A stretch of DNA of 56,460 bases, from contig JALWRX010000078.1 in NCBI GenBank assembly GCA_027080505.1, positions 1 through 56,460 on the forward strand. Reading direction: 5' to 3'. Of the stretch, positions 1 to 8,497 are shown in pieces. The stretch's first letter is position 1, and the number at the start of each line of letters is the position of its first letter. The notes below the pieces were generated by a model that saw nothing but the letters and a program-made list of their open reading frames with translations, was not told the DNA's origin and made no database searches. The position numbers and the translations under genes were made by a program. The DNA is from Ghiorsea sp. (lineage in GTDB: Bacteria > Pseudomonadota > Zetaproteobacteria > Mariprofundales > Mariprofundaceae).

Positions 1-175
1 TAGGCACGCGTTCCAAAGTTTGCGTATCAGTTGGTTTGATATGAATAAAATAAGAAGATGTGCAACATGCAACGCAATCACCACACGGTACATCCGCATC
101 ACGTTTACCTTGTAAACTCGTTAAAGTATCTTGCAACCATGGCAAAAAATCACCTGCAGATTGTTGTTCGGACAT
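1..175 (-). CDS. YkgJ-type cysteine-cluster protein, partial (N-terminus only)
   Basis: The reverse strand from an ATG at 175 reads 58 codons with no stop and runs off the window edge. Residues about 30-38 have the spacing CGDCVACC, followed by TSSYFIHI, which resembles the N-terminal metal-binding cysteines of the YkgJ/UPF0153 zinc- or iron-chelating family. It starts 4 bases after the stop of the MIF-like gene and is probably the last visible gene of the ilvB-ilvH-folD unit. The function of this family is not established; only the fold-type assignment is proposed, and the C-terminal cysteines that would confirm it lie outside the window. Confidence 0.6.
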   Translation of the reverse strand, partial: MSEQQSAGDFLPWLQDTLTSLQGKRDADVPCGDCVACCTSSYFIHIKPTDTQTLERVP

Positions 176-179
176 TGGC

Positions 180-518
180 TTAAAAAGTACCGCCATCCCA
201 ACCAAACATTGCGCGTTCAGGTGCTGTAAACTCAATATAAATACGGGCGGCATCAATGCCGCATTGGGCATTGAGAAAACTGCATATTTGTTGAGAAATA
301 TCTGCTGTTTGTGCGGTGGTTAAACCAAGGCTTTTGAGGGTACAAAAAGCAAGCGGTTCAGTCGTGCCTGCAAAGCTCATGCTTTGATTATCGTTAAGCT
401 GCACCATCACATAACTTTCAGGTTTACCCAGCGCAGATGCAACCAAGCTTGAGGCTTGGCTTAAGAAATCAGCCTTATCTTCAAGGCAAACATTGGTGTT
501 GACCTGAAAAACTGGCAT
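180..518 (-). CDS. MIF / phenylpyruvate tautomerase-like protein
   Basis: A 112-residue protein starting Met-Pro, so that the proline becomes N-terminal after methionine removal, as needed for the catalytic Pro1 of the tautomerase superfamily. The pattern MPVFQVNTNV at the start and the mid-protein SYVMVQLNDNQSMSFAG stretch, plus the length of about 115, match the MIF/D-dopachrome tautomerase family rather than the short 4-oxalocrotonate tautomerases. Known members tautomerise phenylpyruvate or dopachrome in vitro; the bacterial physiological substrate is generally unknown. It lies 6 bases after folD and is likely co-transcribed with it. No special regulation is visible. Confidence 0.82.
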   Translation of the reverse strand: MPVFQVNTNVCLEDKADFLSQASSLVASALGKPESYVMVQLNDNQSMSFAGTTEPLAFCTLKSLGLTTAQTADISQQICSFLNAQCGIDAARIYIEFTAPERAMFGWDGGTF

Positions 519-524
519 AAAGCT

Positions 525-1382
525 TTACCCAAGCCCTACATGGTTTTTAAAGGCTGTAATCGTGTTCGCCAAAAGCATGGTGATGGTCATAGGACCAACG
601 CCACCTGGTACGGGGGTAATCCAGCCTGCATGTTTAGATGCTGCTTCAAAATCCACATCACCTGTGAGCGAGCCATCTTTCAAGCGGTGGATGCCCACAT
701 CAATCACGACTGCGCCCTCTTTAATCCATTCGCCTTTGATTAAGCCTTGTTTGCCTGCTGCTGCCACCACAATATCTGCTCTTTCAATGTGTGGCTGCAA
801 ATCTTCTGTAAAGCGATGGCATACTGTGACTGTAGCACCTGCAAGCAATAGTTCTAAAGCCATAGGGCGACCCACAATATTGGATGCCCCAACCACCACA
901 GCTTCTTTGCCATGCAAATCAATGCCTGTGGTTTCAATCAGTTTGATGCAGCCATAGGGTGTGCAGGAACGAAGCGCAGGCTGACGCACTGCCAAACAAC
1001 CCACATTAAAAGGGTGAAATCCATCCACATCTTTATCGGCTTGGATGGTATTCAACACTTTGTCCGCTTGAATATGCTCAGGAAGCGGCAACTGCACCAA
1101 AATACCATCCACTTTAGGGTCGTTGTTTAATTCGGCTATCAAACCCAAAAGATGCTCTTGCGTAGTCGAAGCAGGTAATTGATGTGAAAAAGAGGCAATA
1201 CCCACTTGCTCACAAGCAATTTTTTTGTTTTTAACATACACATGCGATGCAGGGTCATCCCCAACAAGAATCACAGCCAAACCCGGTGCCCGACCATGTT
1301 TTTGTGCCAAAGTGGTCACATCCATCTGCATATCAACTTTGAGTTTTGCAGCTAAAGCTTTACCATCAATAATCTGTGCCAT
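525..1382 (-). CDS. folD: Bifunctional methylenetetrahydrofolate dehydrogenase / methenyl-THF cyclohydrolase FolD
   Basis: A 285-residue protein of normal FolD length. It interconverts 5,10-methylene-THF, 5,10-methenyl-THF and 10-formyl-THF in the cytoplasm, with NADP. The sequence shows the catalytic Y-x-x-x-K pair (YVKNK, Tyr49/Lys53), the family signature [16 protein letters not shown] of the Rossmann domain and the C-terminal [15 protein letters not shown] block. It follows ilvH by only 2 bases and precedes the MIF-like gene, indicating one transcript. One-carbon supply beside branched-chain amino acid genes is a housekeeping pairing with no obvious mechanistic link. The assignment is firm. 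Confidence 0.97.
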   Translation of the reverse strand: MAQIIDGKALAAKLKVDMQMDVTTLAQKHGRAPGLAVILVGDDPASHVYVKNKKIACEQVGIASFSHQLPASTTQEHLLGLIAELNNDPKVDGILVQLPLPEHIQADKVLNTIQADKDVDGFHPFNVGCLAVRQPALRSCTPYGCIKLIETTGIDLHGKEAVVVGASNIVGRPMALELLLAGATVTVCHRFTEDLQPHIERADIVVAAAGKQGLIKGEWIKEGAVVIDVGIHRLKDGSLTGDVDFEAASKHAGWITPVPGGVGPMTITMLLANTITAFKNHVGLG

Positions 1383-1384
1383 GA

Positions 1385-1867
1385 TTAAACCACAAACCCT
1401 TTGCTGCCACGGCGCATGCCCACAGGCCCAGTACGCGAAGCTTCAATAATATATTCTGCATCAACACTGGCTAAGAAAGCATCCACTTCCTCAGGTGCAC
1501 CTGTGAATTCAGCAATAAAATAGTTGCCTGATTCATGGTCTATAATTTTAGCACCTGCAGCTTTCGCAGCTTTTAGCAAATCGCCTGCATCAATCACCTT
1601 AAGCATTAACATGCCACGTTCCAAATGAACCATGTGCGAAATATCTTCCACTTTGATGACGGGAATCAGCTTATTAAGCTGCTTCTTGATTTGCTCAATG
1701 ATTTTATCATCACCATGCGTGACCAAGGTTAAACGACTGACTGTTTCGTCCAAAGTGGGCGCAACATTTAAGGTTTCGATGTTGTAACCGCGTGCAGAAA
1801 ACAAACCTGCAATGCGTGTAAGCACACCAAACTCATTTTCAACTAAAATCGTAATTGTATGTCTCAT
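1385..1867 (-). CDS. ilvH: Acetolactate synthase small (regulatory) subunit
   Basis: A 160-residue protein beginning with a classic ACT domain: [20 protein letters not shown], then [10 protein letters not shown]. In the family this domain binds valine and, with the catalytic subunit, gives feedback control of acetohydroxyacid synthase, the first common step of valine, leucine and isoleucine synthesis. The C-terminal half (about residues 80-160) matches the second domain of IlvH/IlvN. It is downstream of ilvB, separated by about 140 bases that hold a large palindromic repeat, which could change the ratio of the two subunits. Length is typical. Confidence 0.96.
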   Translation of the reverse strand: MRHTITILVENEFGVLTRIAGLFSARGYNIETLNVAPTLDETVSRLTLVTHGDDKIIEQIKKQLNKLIPVIKVEDISHMVHLERGMLMLKVIDAGDLLKAAKAAGAKIIDHESGNYFIAEFTGAPEEVDAFLASVDAEYIIEASRTGPVGMRRGSKGFVV

Positions 1868-1880
1868 TTCATTTACCCAC

Positions 1881-2003
1881 GAAAATCAGGATTTTTGTTC
1901 GAGTGCAAGGCGAGTCAGCTTCGAGAAGCGGAGTGTATTTCAAGAATACATGAGCATCACAGAAGCTGTCACAACGCTGAAATCGGGGAAAAAGGCGATT
2001 TTC
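1881..2003. repeat. 123-bp segmented palindromic element between ilvB and ilvH
   Basis: The two ends are exact inverted copies of GAAAATC (1881-1887) and GATTTTC (1997-2003). The same symmetry centre, base 1942, is shared by TGTATT (1934-1939) and AATACA (1945-1950), and a middle arm CAGCTT pairs with AAGCTG. The result is a long imperfect hairpin with mismatched segments. It fills nearly the whole ilvB-ilvH gap. A shorter sequence with the same outer arms lies at 32567-32642, which suggests a dispersed intergenic repeat family. No coding content is supported. Confidence 0.75.
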
Positions 2004-2008
2004 CTTTA

Positions 2009-3709
2009 TCATGCCAACACCATCTCATTCAATGCAGCACCTGCTGGCACCATTGGAAATACATTTTCTTCTTTTGCCACAGCAACATCAATAAACACAA
2101 AGCTTTCTTGGCTACCAAAAGCCACTTCTAGTGCTTTATCCAATTCATCCAAGGTATCCGCCGTGATGCCTACGCCACCATAAGCTTCTGCCAACTTGGC
2201 AAAGTCTGGCAAGGAATCAAAATAAGAGTGTGAGAAGCGCGATTCATGGAACATTTCTTGCCACTGTCTCACCATGCCCATATAGGCATTGTTCAATAGC
2301 ACAACCACGATTTTTTGGCGATATTGATAAGCTGTTGCTAGCTCTTGGATACACATTTGAATGGATGCATCACCTGTAAACACCACAATAGGTTCATTAG
2401 GTGCAGCCATAGCAGCACCCACCGCCGCAGGTAAGCCATAACCCATGGTTCCCAAACCACCAGATGTGAGAAACTTATGCGGCTCTTTAAAGCCATAGTG
2501 TTGCGCTGCCCACATTTGATGTTGCCCCACATCCGTGGTGACAATGGCATTGCCCTTGGTGATCTCATGTACTTTACGAATCACTGTTTGCGGTTTGATT
2601 GGTCCTTCTTCACTTTGTTCAAAACCCAATGAATCTTTAGCTCGCCATTCATCAATTTGCTGCCACCACAATTTTAAGGCTTCCAAATCAGGCACACCAC
2701 CTTGATGGCTTAACTCATCAAGGATTTGCTGCAAAACAATGCCAACATCACCCACAATGGGTAAATCAGCATCTACATTTTTAGAAATGGATGTTGGGTC
2801 AACATCAATATGAATCACCTTAGCATCAGGTGCAAAAGCATTCAGGCGACCTGTCACCCTATCATCAAAACGCGCACCAATAGATACCAGCAAATCGCAA
2901 TGCGATACTGCCATATTCGCTTCATAAGTACCGTGCATACCCAACATGCCCACGAAATGTTTATCATCAAACGGAATGCCGCCCAAACCCATCAAGGTGT
3001 TAGTTACGGGTGCATTCAATTGATGTGCTAAAGTCTTAAGCAAAGCCGCAGAACCACGCGCATTCATGATGCCACCACCTGAATAAAGCATAGGGCGTTT
3101 GGCTTTGAGCATGGCGCGAACTGCCTTCTTGATTTGCCCTGCATGACCTGATGTTTTGGGCTGATATGAGCGCATATTCACTTCTTCAGGCCATACAAAA
3201 TCACACTTGGCAAAACCCAAGTCTTTAGGAATATCAACCACAACAGAGCCAGGGCGACCAGTGGTTGCAATATGAAAAGCTTGGCGAATAATTAACGCTA
3301 AATCTTCAACATTTTTCACCAAAAAATTATGTTTGGTAGCAGAGCGAGTAATACCCACAATATCGGCTTCTTGGAATGCATCCGTACCAATCATGGGTAA
3401 TGGAACTTGCCCTGTAAAACACACATTGGGAATCGAATCAGCATTGGAATCAGCAAGACCTGTAATGGCATTGGTTGCACCTGGGCCTGATGTCACCAAA
3501 GACACACCACACTTGCCCGATACCCGCGCATAACCATTGGCAGCATGAAGGGCTGCTTGCTCATGGCGCACAAGAATATGTTTGAAGTGGCTTTGCTGAA
3601 AAATCGCATCATAAATAGGCAGCACCGCACCACCTGGGTAGCCAAAAATGACTTCCACGCCCTCGCGTTTCAAACATTCTACAAAAATTTCAGCGCCAGT
3701 CATTTGCAT
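2009..3709 (-). CDS. ilvB: Acetolactate synthase large (catalytic) subunit
   Basis: A 566-residue thiamin-diphosphate enzyme that condenses two pyruvates to acetolactate, or pyruvate with 2-oxobutyrate, starting branched-chain amino acid synthesis. The PYR domain holds the catalytic glutamate in RHEQAALHAANGYAR (Glu50). The ThDP-binding GDASIQMCIQELATA and NNAYMGMVRQWQEMF segments sit in the C-terminal PP domain. Length matches IlvB/IlvI. It is the first gene of the unit ilvB-ilvH-folD, with an AGGA ribosome site 8-9 bases before the ATG. No leader peptide or attenuator is evident in the 88 bases upstream, so control by IlvH and supply seems more likely than classical ilv attenuation. Confidence 0.97.
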   Translation of the reverse strand: MQMTGAEIFVECLKREGVEVIFGYPGGAVLPIYDAIFQQSHFKHILVRHEQAALHAANGYARVSGKCGVSLVTSGPGATNAITGLADSNADSIPNVCFTGQVPLPMIGTDAFQEADIVGITRSATKHNFLVKNVEDLALIIRQAFHIATTGRPGSVVVDIPKDLGFAKCDFVWPEEVNMRSYQPKTSGHAGQIKKAVRAMLKAKRPMLYSGGGIMNARGSAALLKTLAHQLNAPVTNTLMGLGGIPFDDKHFVGMLGMHGTYEANMAVSHCDLLVSIGARFDDRVTGRLNAFAPDAKVIHIDVDPTSISKNVDADLPIVGDVGIVLQQILDELSHQGGVPDLEALKLWWQQIDEWRAKDSLGFEQSEEGPIKPQTVIRKVHEITKGNAIVTTDVGQHQMWAAQHYGFKEPHKFLTSGGLGTMGYGLPAAVGAAMAAPNEPIVVFTGDASIQMCIQELATAYQYRQKIVVVLLNNAYMGMVRQWQEMFHESRFSHSYFDSLPDFAKLAEAYGGVGITADTLDELDKALEVAFGSQESFVFIDVAVAKEENVFPMVPAGAALNEMVLA

Positions 3710-3797
3710 GAGAAATCATCCTAAACCTAATAATATCAAAGAGCGGCAAGCTAAAACTCTACGTACCCCTGTCAACGCCTTATAAAATCATGCTTTT

Positions 3798-4955
3798 TTA
3801 AGTATTTATGACTACTTTTGCATTCTTACCTAAAATAACCTGCCCACCACTCACATCATGCAATGCACCTGTCACTGCCGATAAAGTATTGATTTCACCT
3901 GCAAGTGTGCGCTCTGCAAGCACAGCAAAAGCAACGGCTTCCACCGCTTCTACGGGCAGCCCAACATCCGCAGTGGTTTGCACGGGTGCATCAGCCAACA
4001 CATCGCTTAAACGTTGCTTAAGATGAGTATTGAGCGCACCCCCACCACATAAATACCACACATCGGGTTTGTTCGGCAAAAATTGCAAACTATCGGCAAT
4101 ACTTTGCACCGTCAGCTCACAAGCTGTTGCCATTTTATCCGCATCAGAAATATCCACTGCCATGATTTGATGCACCACAACTTCTCCAAAATCCTCTCGA
4201 CCTGTTGAGCGTGGCGGTGTGATTTTAAAAAATGAATGTTTAAGTAAATCATCCAAAAGTGGTTGATGAACTTGTCCAGAAGCAGCAAGCTCTCCGCCTT
4301 CATCATAACAAAATCTTGCATCCGTCATGGTCTGCATCAAGGCATCCATCACCATATTTCCAGGCCCCGTATCAAAGCCTAAAACCGTACCATCCGCATC
4401 CAAATAAGTGATATTGGCAATGCCACCAATATTGACCACTGCAACATGTTTATCCTGATCAGCAAATAATTTTTGATGCACAAACGGAACCAATGGCGCA
4501 CCTTGCCCACAGGCTGCAATGTCACGTTTTCTAAAATCAGAAACCACGGTAACCCCTGTTTTCTCTGCAATGGTGGCTACATCGCCGATTTGTAAGGTGA
4601 AGGGTAAACTATTATCTATGCCTTGCGGTCTATGGCGTATGGTTTGTCCATGTGAGCCAATAGCAGTGATTTGTGAAATGTCTAAACCTGCTTTTTCAAT
4701 CACTTGTAATGCAGCATCTGCAAAAGCAAAACCAAGCTCTCTATCCAACATACCCATGGCATCAATTTCATCAAAGCCTAGCTGATTTAAGCGCAAAATG
4801 GGTTCTTTAAGTTTATCTTCAAGCCTACACGTCGTAAAAGCGATAAGCTCAACATCTTGGTCTGCTATTTTCACAACTGCAGCATCAATACCATCCAGTG
4901 ATGTACCTGACATTAGCCCCACATAAAACGCACTTTTTTGCCCAATTTTTGCCAT
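3798..4955 (-). CDS. anmK: Anhydro-N-acetylmuramic acid kinase
   Basis: A 385-residue protein that phosphorylates and opens 1,6-anhydro-N-acetylmuramic acid to MurNAc-6-phosphate during murein recycling in the cytoplasm. The N-terminal signature MSGTSLDGID (residues 15-24) and the downstream VNIGGIANITYL and GFDTGPGNMVMD segments define the AnmK branch of the ASKHA kinase fold. Length is typical (about 370-385). It lies 3 bases after the SRPBCC gene and is the last gene of a long minus-strand run beginning at purE. MurQ and AmpD are not in the window. Confidence 0.96.
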   Translation of the reverse strand: MAKIGQKSAFYVGLMSGTSLDGIDAAVVKIADQDVELIAFTTCRLEDKLKEPILRLNQLGFDEIDAMGMLDRELGFAFADAALQVIEKAGLDISQITAIGSHGQTIRHRPQGIDNSLPFTLQIGDVATIAEKTGVTVVSDFRKRDIAACGQGAPLVPFVHQKLFADQDKHVAVVNIGGIANITYLDADGTVLGFDTGPGNMVMDALMQTMTDARFCYDEGGELAASGQVHQPLLDDLLKHSFFKITPPRSTGREDFGEVVVHQIMAVDISDADKMATACELTVQSIADSLQFLPNKPDVWYLCGGGALNTHLKQRLSDVLADAPVQTTADVGLPVEAVEAVAFAVLAERTLAGEINTLSAVTGALHDVSGGQVILGKNAKVVINT

Positions 4956-4958
4956 CTT

Positions 4959-5573
4959 TTATTTTTCTTCCGCCTTAGCTTTGGTATTTTCTAATAGTTC
5001 CACCACAGTTTCTTTTGTTAAATAATCAACAAGCCAACCCAAACCGAAAGGCACGTGCCCTGGGTCGGTTTTTGTATAATAATGCAACTTTGTTGTTTGC
5101 TTATCCATAACTTGTAAATGCCAATAACCCATGGTGTCAGCAATCGAATATTCAGGGTCTAAACCTTGCCAGTCTAATTGATGCCAAGTCATATGCCAAC
5201 TTTTGGGTTGTTTATCATAATCCAATTGTAGACGATACTGCTTGCGCACCCCAAAAGGTAAATCCAAATAGTAATTCACCACTGCCCCAGCATTATCTTG
5301 GTGCAACACTTCTGTACGCGCAAGGTTGGGCATAAAGGCGGGCAAATGAGCATAATCGGTAATCAATGCAAAAATCTTCTCTGCGGGTGCTTGAATAAGC
5401 AAAAAAGCATGAATTTCCTTCACATAGCTGTCTTTTTCGGATGCTGCATGGATGATGAGTTGACCCGAATCCAGCTGCTTAGCTTCTTTTTCGCTAAGCG
5501 TCATGTCTGTTGCATATGCATTGGATGCCAACAACAACGTCAGGCTCAAAAGCCAGATGTTTACCGTAACCAA
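4959..5573 (-). CDS. Exported START/SRPBCC-fold protein
   Basis: A 204-residue protein with a short hydrophobic N-terminus ending NAYATDM (about residues 1-22), consistent with a signal peptide and periplasmic location. The remainder contains ASEKDSYVKEIHAFLLIQAP and LITDYAHLPAFMPNL, which is the pattern of the SRPBCC/START-like polyketide-cyclase and lipid-binding fold, with the hydrophobic pocket suggested to bind an apolar ligand. Its start overlaps the end of the TlpA-like gene by 13 bases, so the two are translationally linked. The ligand cannot be predicted from the sequence. Confidence 0.75.
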   Translation of the reverse strand: MVTVNIWLLSLTLLLASNAYATDMTLSEKEAKQLDSGQLIIHAASEKDSYVKEIHAFLLIQAPAEKIFALITDYAHLPAFMPNLARTEVLHQDNAGAVVNYYLDLPFGVRKQYRLQLDYDKQPKSWHMTWHQLDWQGLDPEYSIADTMGYWHLQVMDKQTTKLHYYTKTDPGHVPFGLGWLVDYLTKETVVELLENTKAKAEEK

Positions 5574-6016
5574 CCAAGAACCTTCAAGCTTACTTGTTCA
5601 TCAGCCCAATTCAAATCACCCATATGCCGTTGCTTAATATTTCCATCGGCATCAATGACTAAGGTTGTTGGTAAACCGCGCACACCTAACGCCATGGTAT
5701 CCCGTTGATTACCCATATTTAGTGGCTGTTGAATATTTTTTTGCGCATAAAATGCTGCTGCATCTGCTCGGTCAGCATCCAAGGAAACCAACACAACTTT
5801 GACATCAGGATGCTGCTTCACCCAATTGTTCATTGCGGGCATCTCGGAGCGACATGGTGGACACCAACTCGCCCAAAAATGTAAAATAACAGGTTGACCT
5901 TTCAAGCTTGATAAATGCACCTGTTTACCTTCTGCGTTTGACCATTGATACTCAATGCTATGTGCAGTCAATGGTGCAAATAAAAGCACCATAACCCATA
6001 GGATATTCCGTCGCAT
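5561..6016 (-). CDS. TlpA/ResA-like exported thioredoxin-fold protein
   Basis: A 151-residue protein with an N-terminal signal segment (MRRNILWVMVLLFAPLTAHS) and a thioredoxin fold carrying the WCPPC active site (residues 51-55, Cys52/Cys55). The WASWCPPCRSEMP context is typical of TlpA/ResA/CcmG reductases, which keep periplasmic cysteines reduced, for example during cytochrome c maturation. The cis-proline region RGLPTTLVID is present. No cytochrome genes are nearby, so the client is unknown. It sits between plsC and the SRPBCC gene in the minus-strand run. Confidence 0.9.
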   Translation of the reverse strand: MRRNILWVMVLLFAPLTAHSIEYQWSNAEGKQVHLSSLKGQPVILHFWASWCPPCRSEMPAMNNWVKQHPDVKVVLVSLDADRADAAAFYAQKNIQQPLNMGNQRDTMALGVRGLPTTLVIDADGNIKQRHMGDLNWADEQVSLKVLGWLR

Positions 6017-6057
6017 GTTTACACCTCACTTACCCAATACACTATCAGTCGATAAGA

Positions 6058-6789
6058 TTAACCTTTACTTACACCTGCTCCTAACGCTGTACACGTTTCT
6101 TCAATGCTTTGTTCAATTTCTTCTAATAAATCATTGCGTTTGCGCTCAACAACATCTTCTGCCGAAATAGGCGGTAAAATACGCAGGGTAATGGTGCCTG
6201 AATATTTGAGAATAGTGCCTTTAGGCCAACATAAACCAGCATTATGAGCCACAGGAACAATAGGAACGGCTGCTTTTTTTGCCAATAGGATAACACCTGG
6301 CTGATATTTCCCTTTTTCGCCTACTGCTGAACGTGTACCTTCTGGAAAAATTACCACAGAACGCCCTGTTTTAATTTGCGCCACACCTTTTTCATTCACT
6401 TGTTTTAGTGCAGCTCTTGGGTTCGAACGATTAATCGCTATTGCACCTAAGGCATACAAAGCCCAACCAAAAAATGGGATAAGCATCAGCTCTTTTTTCA
6501 AAATCCATGCAAATGGCGGCAAGGCTAAAGGAAGTGTTGTGGTTTCCCATGTGGATTGATGTTTAACAGCATATACACATGGCACATCAGGAATATTTTC
6601 TTGTCCTTCAATTTTCACGCGAATACCACAAATGACAAACAACAGCGCATTACCCGTTAACCCCCACAACTTACCCACTTGCCAAGCAATATCTCGACCA
6701 AATATACGGGCAATAATCACCAAAATAGCAATGGTAATGGTTAAAACTGTATATAATCCATAAAACAACCAAGCTTGTAAGTATTTCAT
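6058..6789 (-). CDS. plsC: 1-acyl-sn-glycerol-3-phosphate acyltransferase
   Basis: A 243-residue inner-membrane enzyme that acylates lysophosphatidic acid to phosphatidic acid. Residues 5-30 form an N-terminal membrane segment. Motif I is HQSTWE (His77 to Glu82), the H-x4-E variant common in proteobacterial AGPATs; motif III is FPEGTRS (148-154); IPVVPVAHNAG-like residues follow as motif IV. Its start overlaps the gmhB stop by 4 bases (ATGA), indicating translational coupling. The gmhB-plsC order recurs in proteobacteria and links lipopolysaccharide and phospholipid synthesis. Confidence 0.94.
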   Translation of the reverse strand: MKYLQAWLFYGLYTVLTITIAILVIIARIFGRDIAWQVGKLWGLTGNALLFVICGIRVKIEGQENIPDVPCVYAVKHQSTWETTTLPLALPPFAWILKKELMLIPFFGWALYALGAIAINRSNPRAALKQVNEKGVAQIKTGRSVVIFPEGTRSAVGEKGKYQPGVILLAKKAAVPIVPVAHNAGLCWPKGTILKYSGTITLRILPPISAEDVVERKRNDLLEEIEQSIEETCTALGAGVSKG

Positions 6790-7349
6790 GATTGACCTTC
6801 TAAAATAGATTGTGTGGCTTCTGCTAAGTTGGTAAACATCTGAATACCAGGCATCAATTGTTTTGATTTTTCAAAAATAACCGCCGCATCGCCATAACCA
6901 CTACTCACCAAAACAGCTTGAATACCAGCAGCATGCGCTGCTTGCACATCACGGTAAGAATCACCCACCATAACCACTGTACTTTTATCTTGAATGTTAA
7001 GCACCTGAAAAGTGTCTAGCAACATACCTGGCAACGGCTTGCGACACCCACAACCATCATCAGGCCCATGCGGACAAACAGCAATATAATCAAAATTGCC
7101 ACCTGCTTCTTCAGTTGCTGCAATCATTTTCGCTTGAATAGCATCAAACGTGGTTTGATCTATCATGCCACGACCCAATGCTGACTGATTGCTGCACACC
7201 GTCACCTGAAAACCAGCTTGTTTGAGCTTGGCAATCGCCTCAAGGCTATCTGGAATAGGTTGCCATTGCTCTGGGCTTAAAATGTAATCAGGTGAATCAA
7301 AGTTAATCACACCATCACGGTCTAATACTACGGTTTGAATATTGTTCAT
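6786..7349 (-). CDS. gmhB: D-glycero-beta-D-manno-heptose-1,7-bisphosphate 7-phosphatase
   Basis: A 187-residue HAD-family phosphatase. Motif I is DRDGVIN (Asp10 nucleophile, Asp12), the DDGCGCRKP region is the zinc-binding loop typical of GmhB and histidinol-phosphate phosphatases, and GDSYRDVQAA is the C-terminal acidic motif. In ADP-heptose synthesis it removes the 7-phosphate from heptose bisphosphate, supplying the lipopolysaccharide inner core. It overlaps plsC. GmhA, HldE and HldD are not in the window. The family cannot always be told from HisB-type phosphatases by sequence alone, but context and length favour GmhB. Confidence 0.92.
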   Translation of the reverse strand: MNNIQTVVLDRDGVINFDSPDYILSPEQWQPIPDSLEAIAKLKQAGFQVTVCSNQSALGRGMIDQTTFDAIQAKMIAATEEAGGNFDYIAVCPHGPDDGCGCRKPLPGMLLDTFQVLNIQDKSTVVMVGDSYRDVQAAHAAGIQAVLVSSGYGDAAVIFEKSKQLMPGIQMFTNLAEATQSILEGQS

Positions 7350-7384
7350 GGTGCAAACATACGCAAGAAGAACAAAACTTAAAG

Positions 7385-7933
7385 TTACCGCAGTTGGATG
7401 ACGGTTTTGGAGGTCACTTTGTAAATGGTTGATGCTTTGCCACTGGGCGATTGCTGGCTAGGCAACAGCATACGAATATATCGGTGAAAACGTATGCGTG
7501 ATTGTCTATGCAGCGGCATCACAGCTTGCCCTCTACGATTAAAACTACTCGACAACATCAAACCACCACACTGTTTAGCAAGTTGGCGCGTTTGCACATC
7601 ACTATCAACCCGAATCGCAATATACCCCTTTTGATAGCATACGGGGTTTAATTGTTTTTTGGCACGAAACACCAAAGTAACGGCTCCAGGCCATGATGTT
7701 TTAGCTAGTTTTCTTAAGCGTGGTGAAATATACACGGCTTGTTGAAGTGCTGTACGCTTTGAATCTGCCAGCAACAAAAAAGGTGCAACACGTTGCTTAA
7801 ATTTTTGCACCTGTCGCAACCCTTTTGTACTATGCACATCCGCAGCAATACCTGCCACTGTTGATGTTTGATGTGCAATCAACCCACCTTGCCTTAAACA
7901 TTTCGCCGCAAGGCGGGCTTGATATGGCATCAT
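7385..7933 (-). CDS. Divergent Sua5/YciO/YrdC (TsaC)-family protein
   Basis: A 182-residue protein following the YrdC pattern in order: GLIAHQTSTVAGIAAD where PTDTVYGL is usual, KFKQRVAPFLLLADS as the K-x-R and P block, WPGAVTLVF, IAIRVD, and ASTIYKV near the end. TsaC makes threonylcarbamoyl-AMP for the t6A modification of tRNA. Several usual residues are altered (no PT(D/E)TVYGL; SSSFNRRGQ where S-A-N-x-S-G is expected), so it may be a diverged TsaC or a paralogue of other function. It begins 5 bases after purE ends, a common neighbourhood for tsaC in proteobacteria. Confidence 0.72.
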   Translation of the reverse strand: MMPYQARLAAKCLRQGGLIAHQTSTVAGIAADVHSTKGLRQVQKFKQRVAPFLLLADSKRTALQQAVYISPRLRKLAKTSWPGAVTLVFRAKKQLNPVCYQKGYIAIRVDSDVQTRQLAKQCGGLMLSSSFNRRGQAVMPLHRQSRIRFHRYIRMLLPSQQSPSGKASTIYKVTSKTVIQLR

Positions 7934-7938
7934 ACGAA

Positions 7939-8412
7939 TTAGTCGTCTGCTAAAATAGCTTCAGCTTGTTTAGCCCTATCAAAGCGAAGTTTATGAGACA
8001 AGTCTTCATCATTTTGTGCTAACATTTGCACAGCCAGCAACCCTGCATTTTTTGAACCATTGATGCCCACAGTCGCCACAGGCATACCTGGTGGCATCAT
8101 CACAGTAGAAAGCAATGCGTCTTCACCATTTAATGCACCCGATGCAATCGGCACACCAATCACAGGTTTAACAGTTTTTGAGCAAACCACACCTGCCAAA
8201 TGTGCCGCCATACCTGCAGCACAAATAAATACTTGGCAGCCAGCTTCTTCAGCTTCTTTGATGGCTTCAACAGTGGCTTCTGGGGTGCGGTGAGCCGAGC
8301 GCACCAATGTTTTATAGGCAACACCAAATTCATCAAACACAGCTTCAGTTTTTTTCATCACTGGCATATCATTTTTACTGCCCATCAAAATCAAAACTTG
8401 AATACTTTCCAT
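7939..8412 (-). CDS. purE: N5-carboxyaminoimidazole ribonucleotide mutase
   Basis: A 157-residue PurE class I protein that converts N5-CAIR to CAIR in purine synthesis. The sequence shows ILMGSKNDMPVM near residue 8, RSAHRTPEATVE with the catalytic histidine, FICAAGMAAHLAGVV, and GVPIASGALNGEDALLS. Length and motifs are typical. It is the first gene of the minus-strand run ending at anmK; 85 bases separate it from the phosphoesterase gene upstream. The partner purK is not beside it, which is unusual but not rare. Confidence 0.97.
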   Translation of the reverse strand: MESIQVLILMGSKNDMPVMKKTEAVFDEFGVAYKTLVRSAHRTPEATVEAIKEAEEAGCQVFICAAGMAAHLAGVVCSKTVKPVIGVPIASGALNGEDALLSTVMMPPGMPVATVGINGSKNAGLLAVQMLAQNDEDLSHKLRFDRAKQAEAILADD

Positions 8413-8497
8413 GACTTCACCTCTTTAAAGTTATTAGAAACGATGCAGCATACGTATATTCACTATAAAGTCATCACAACAAAGTAAAAAAAACAGC

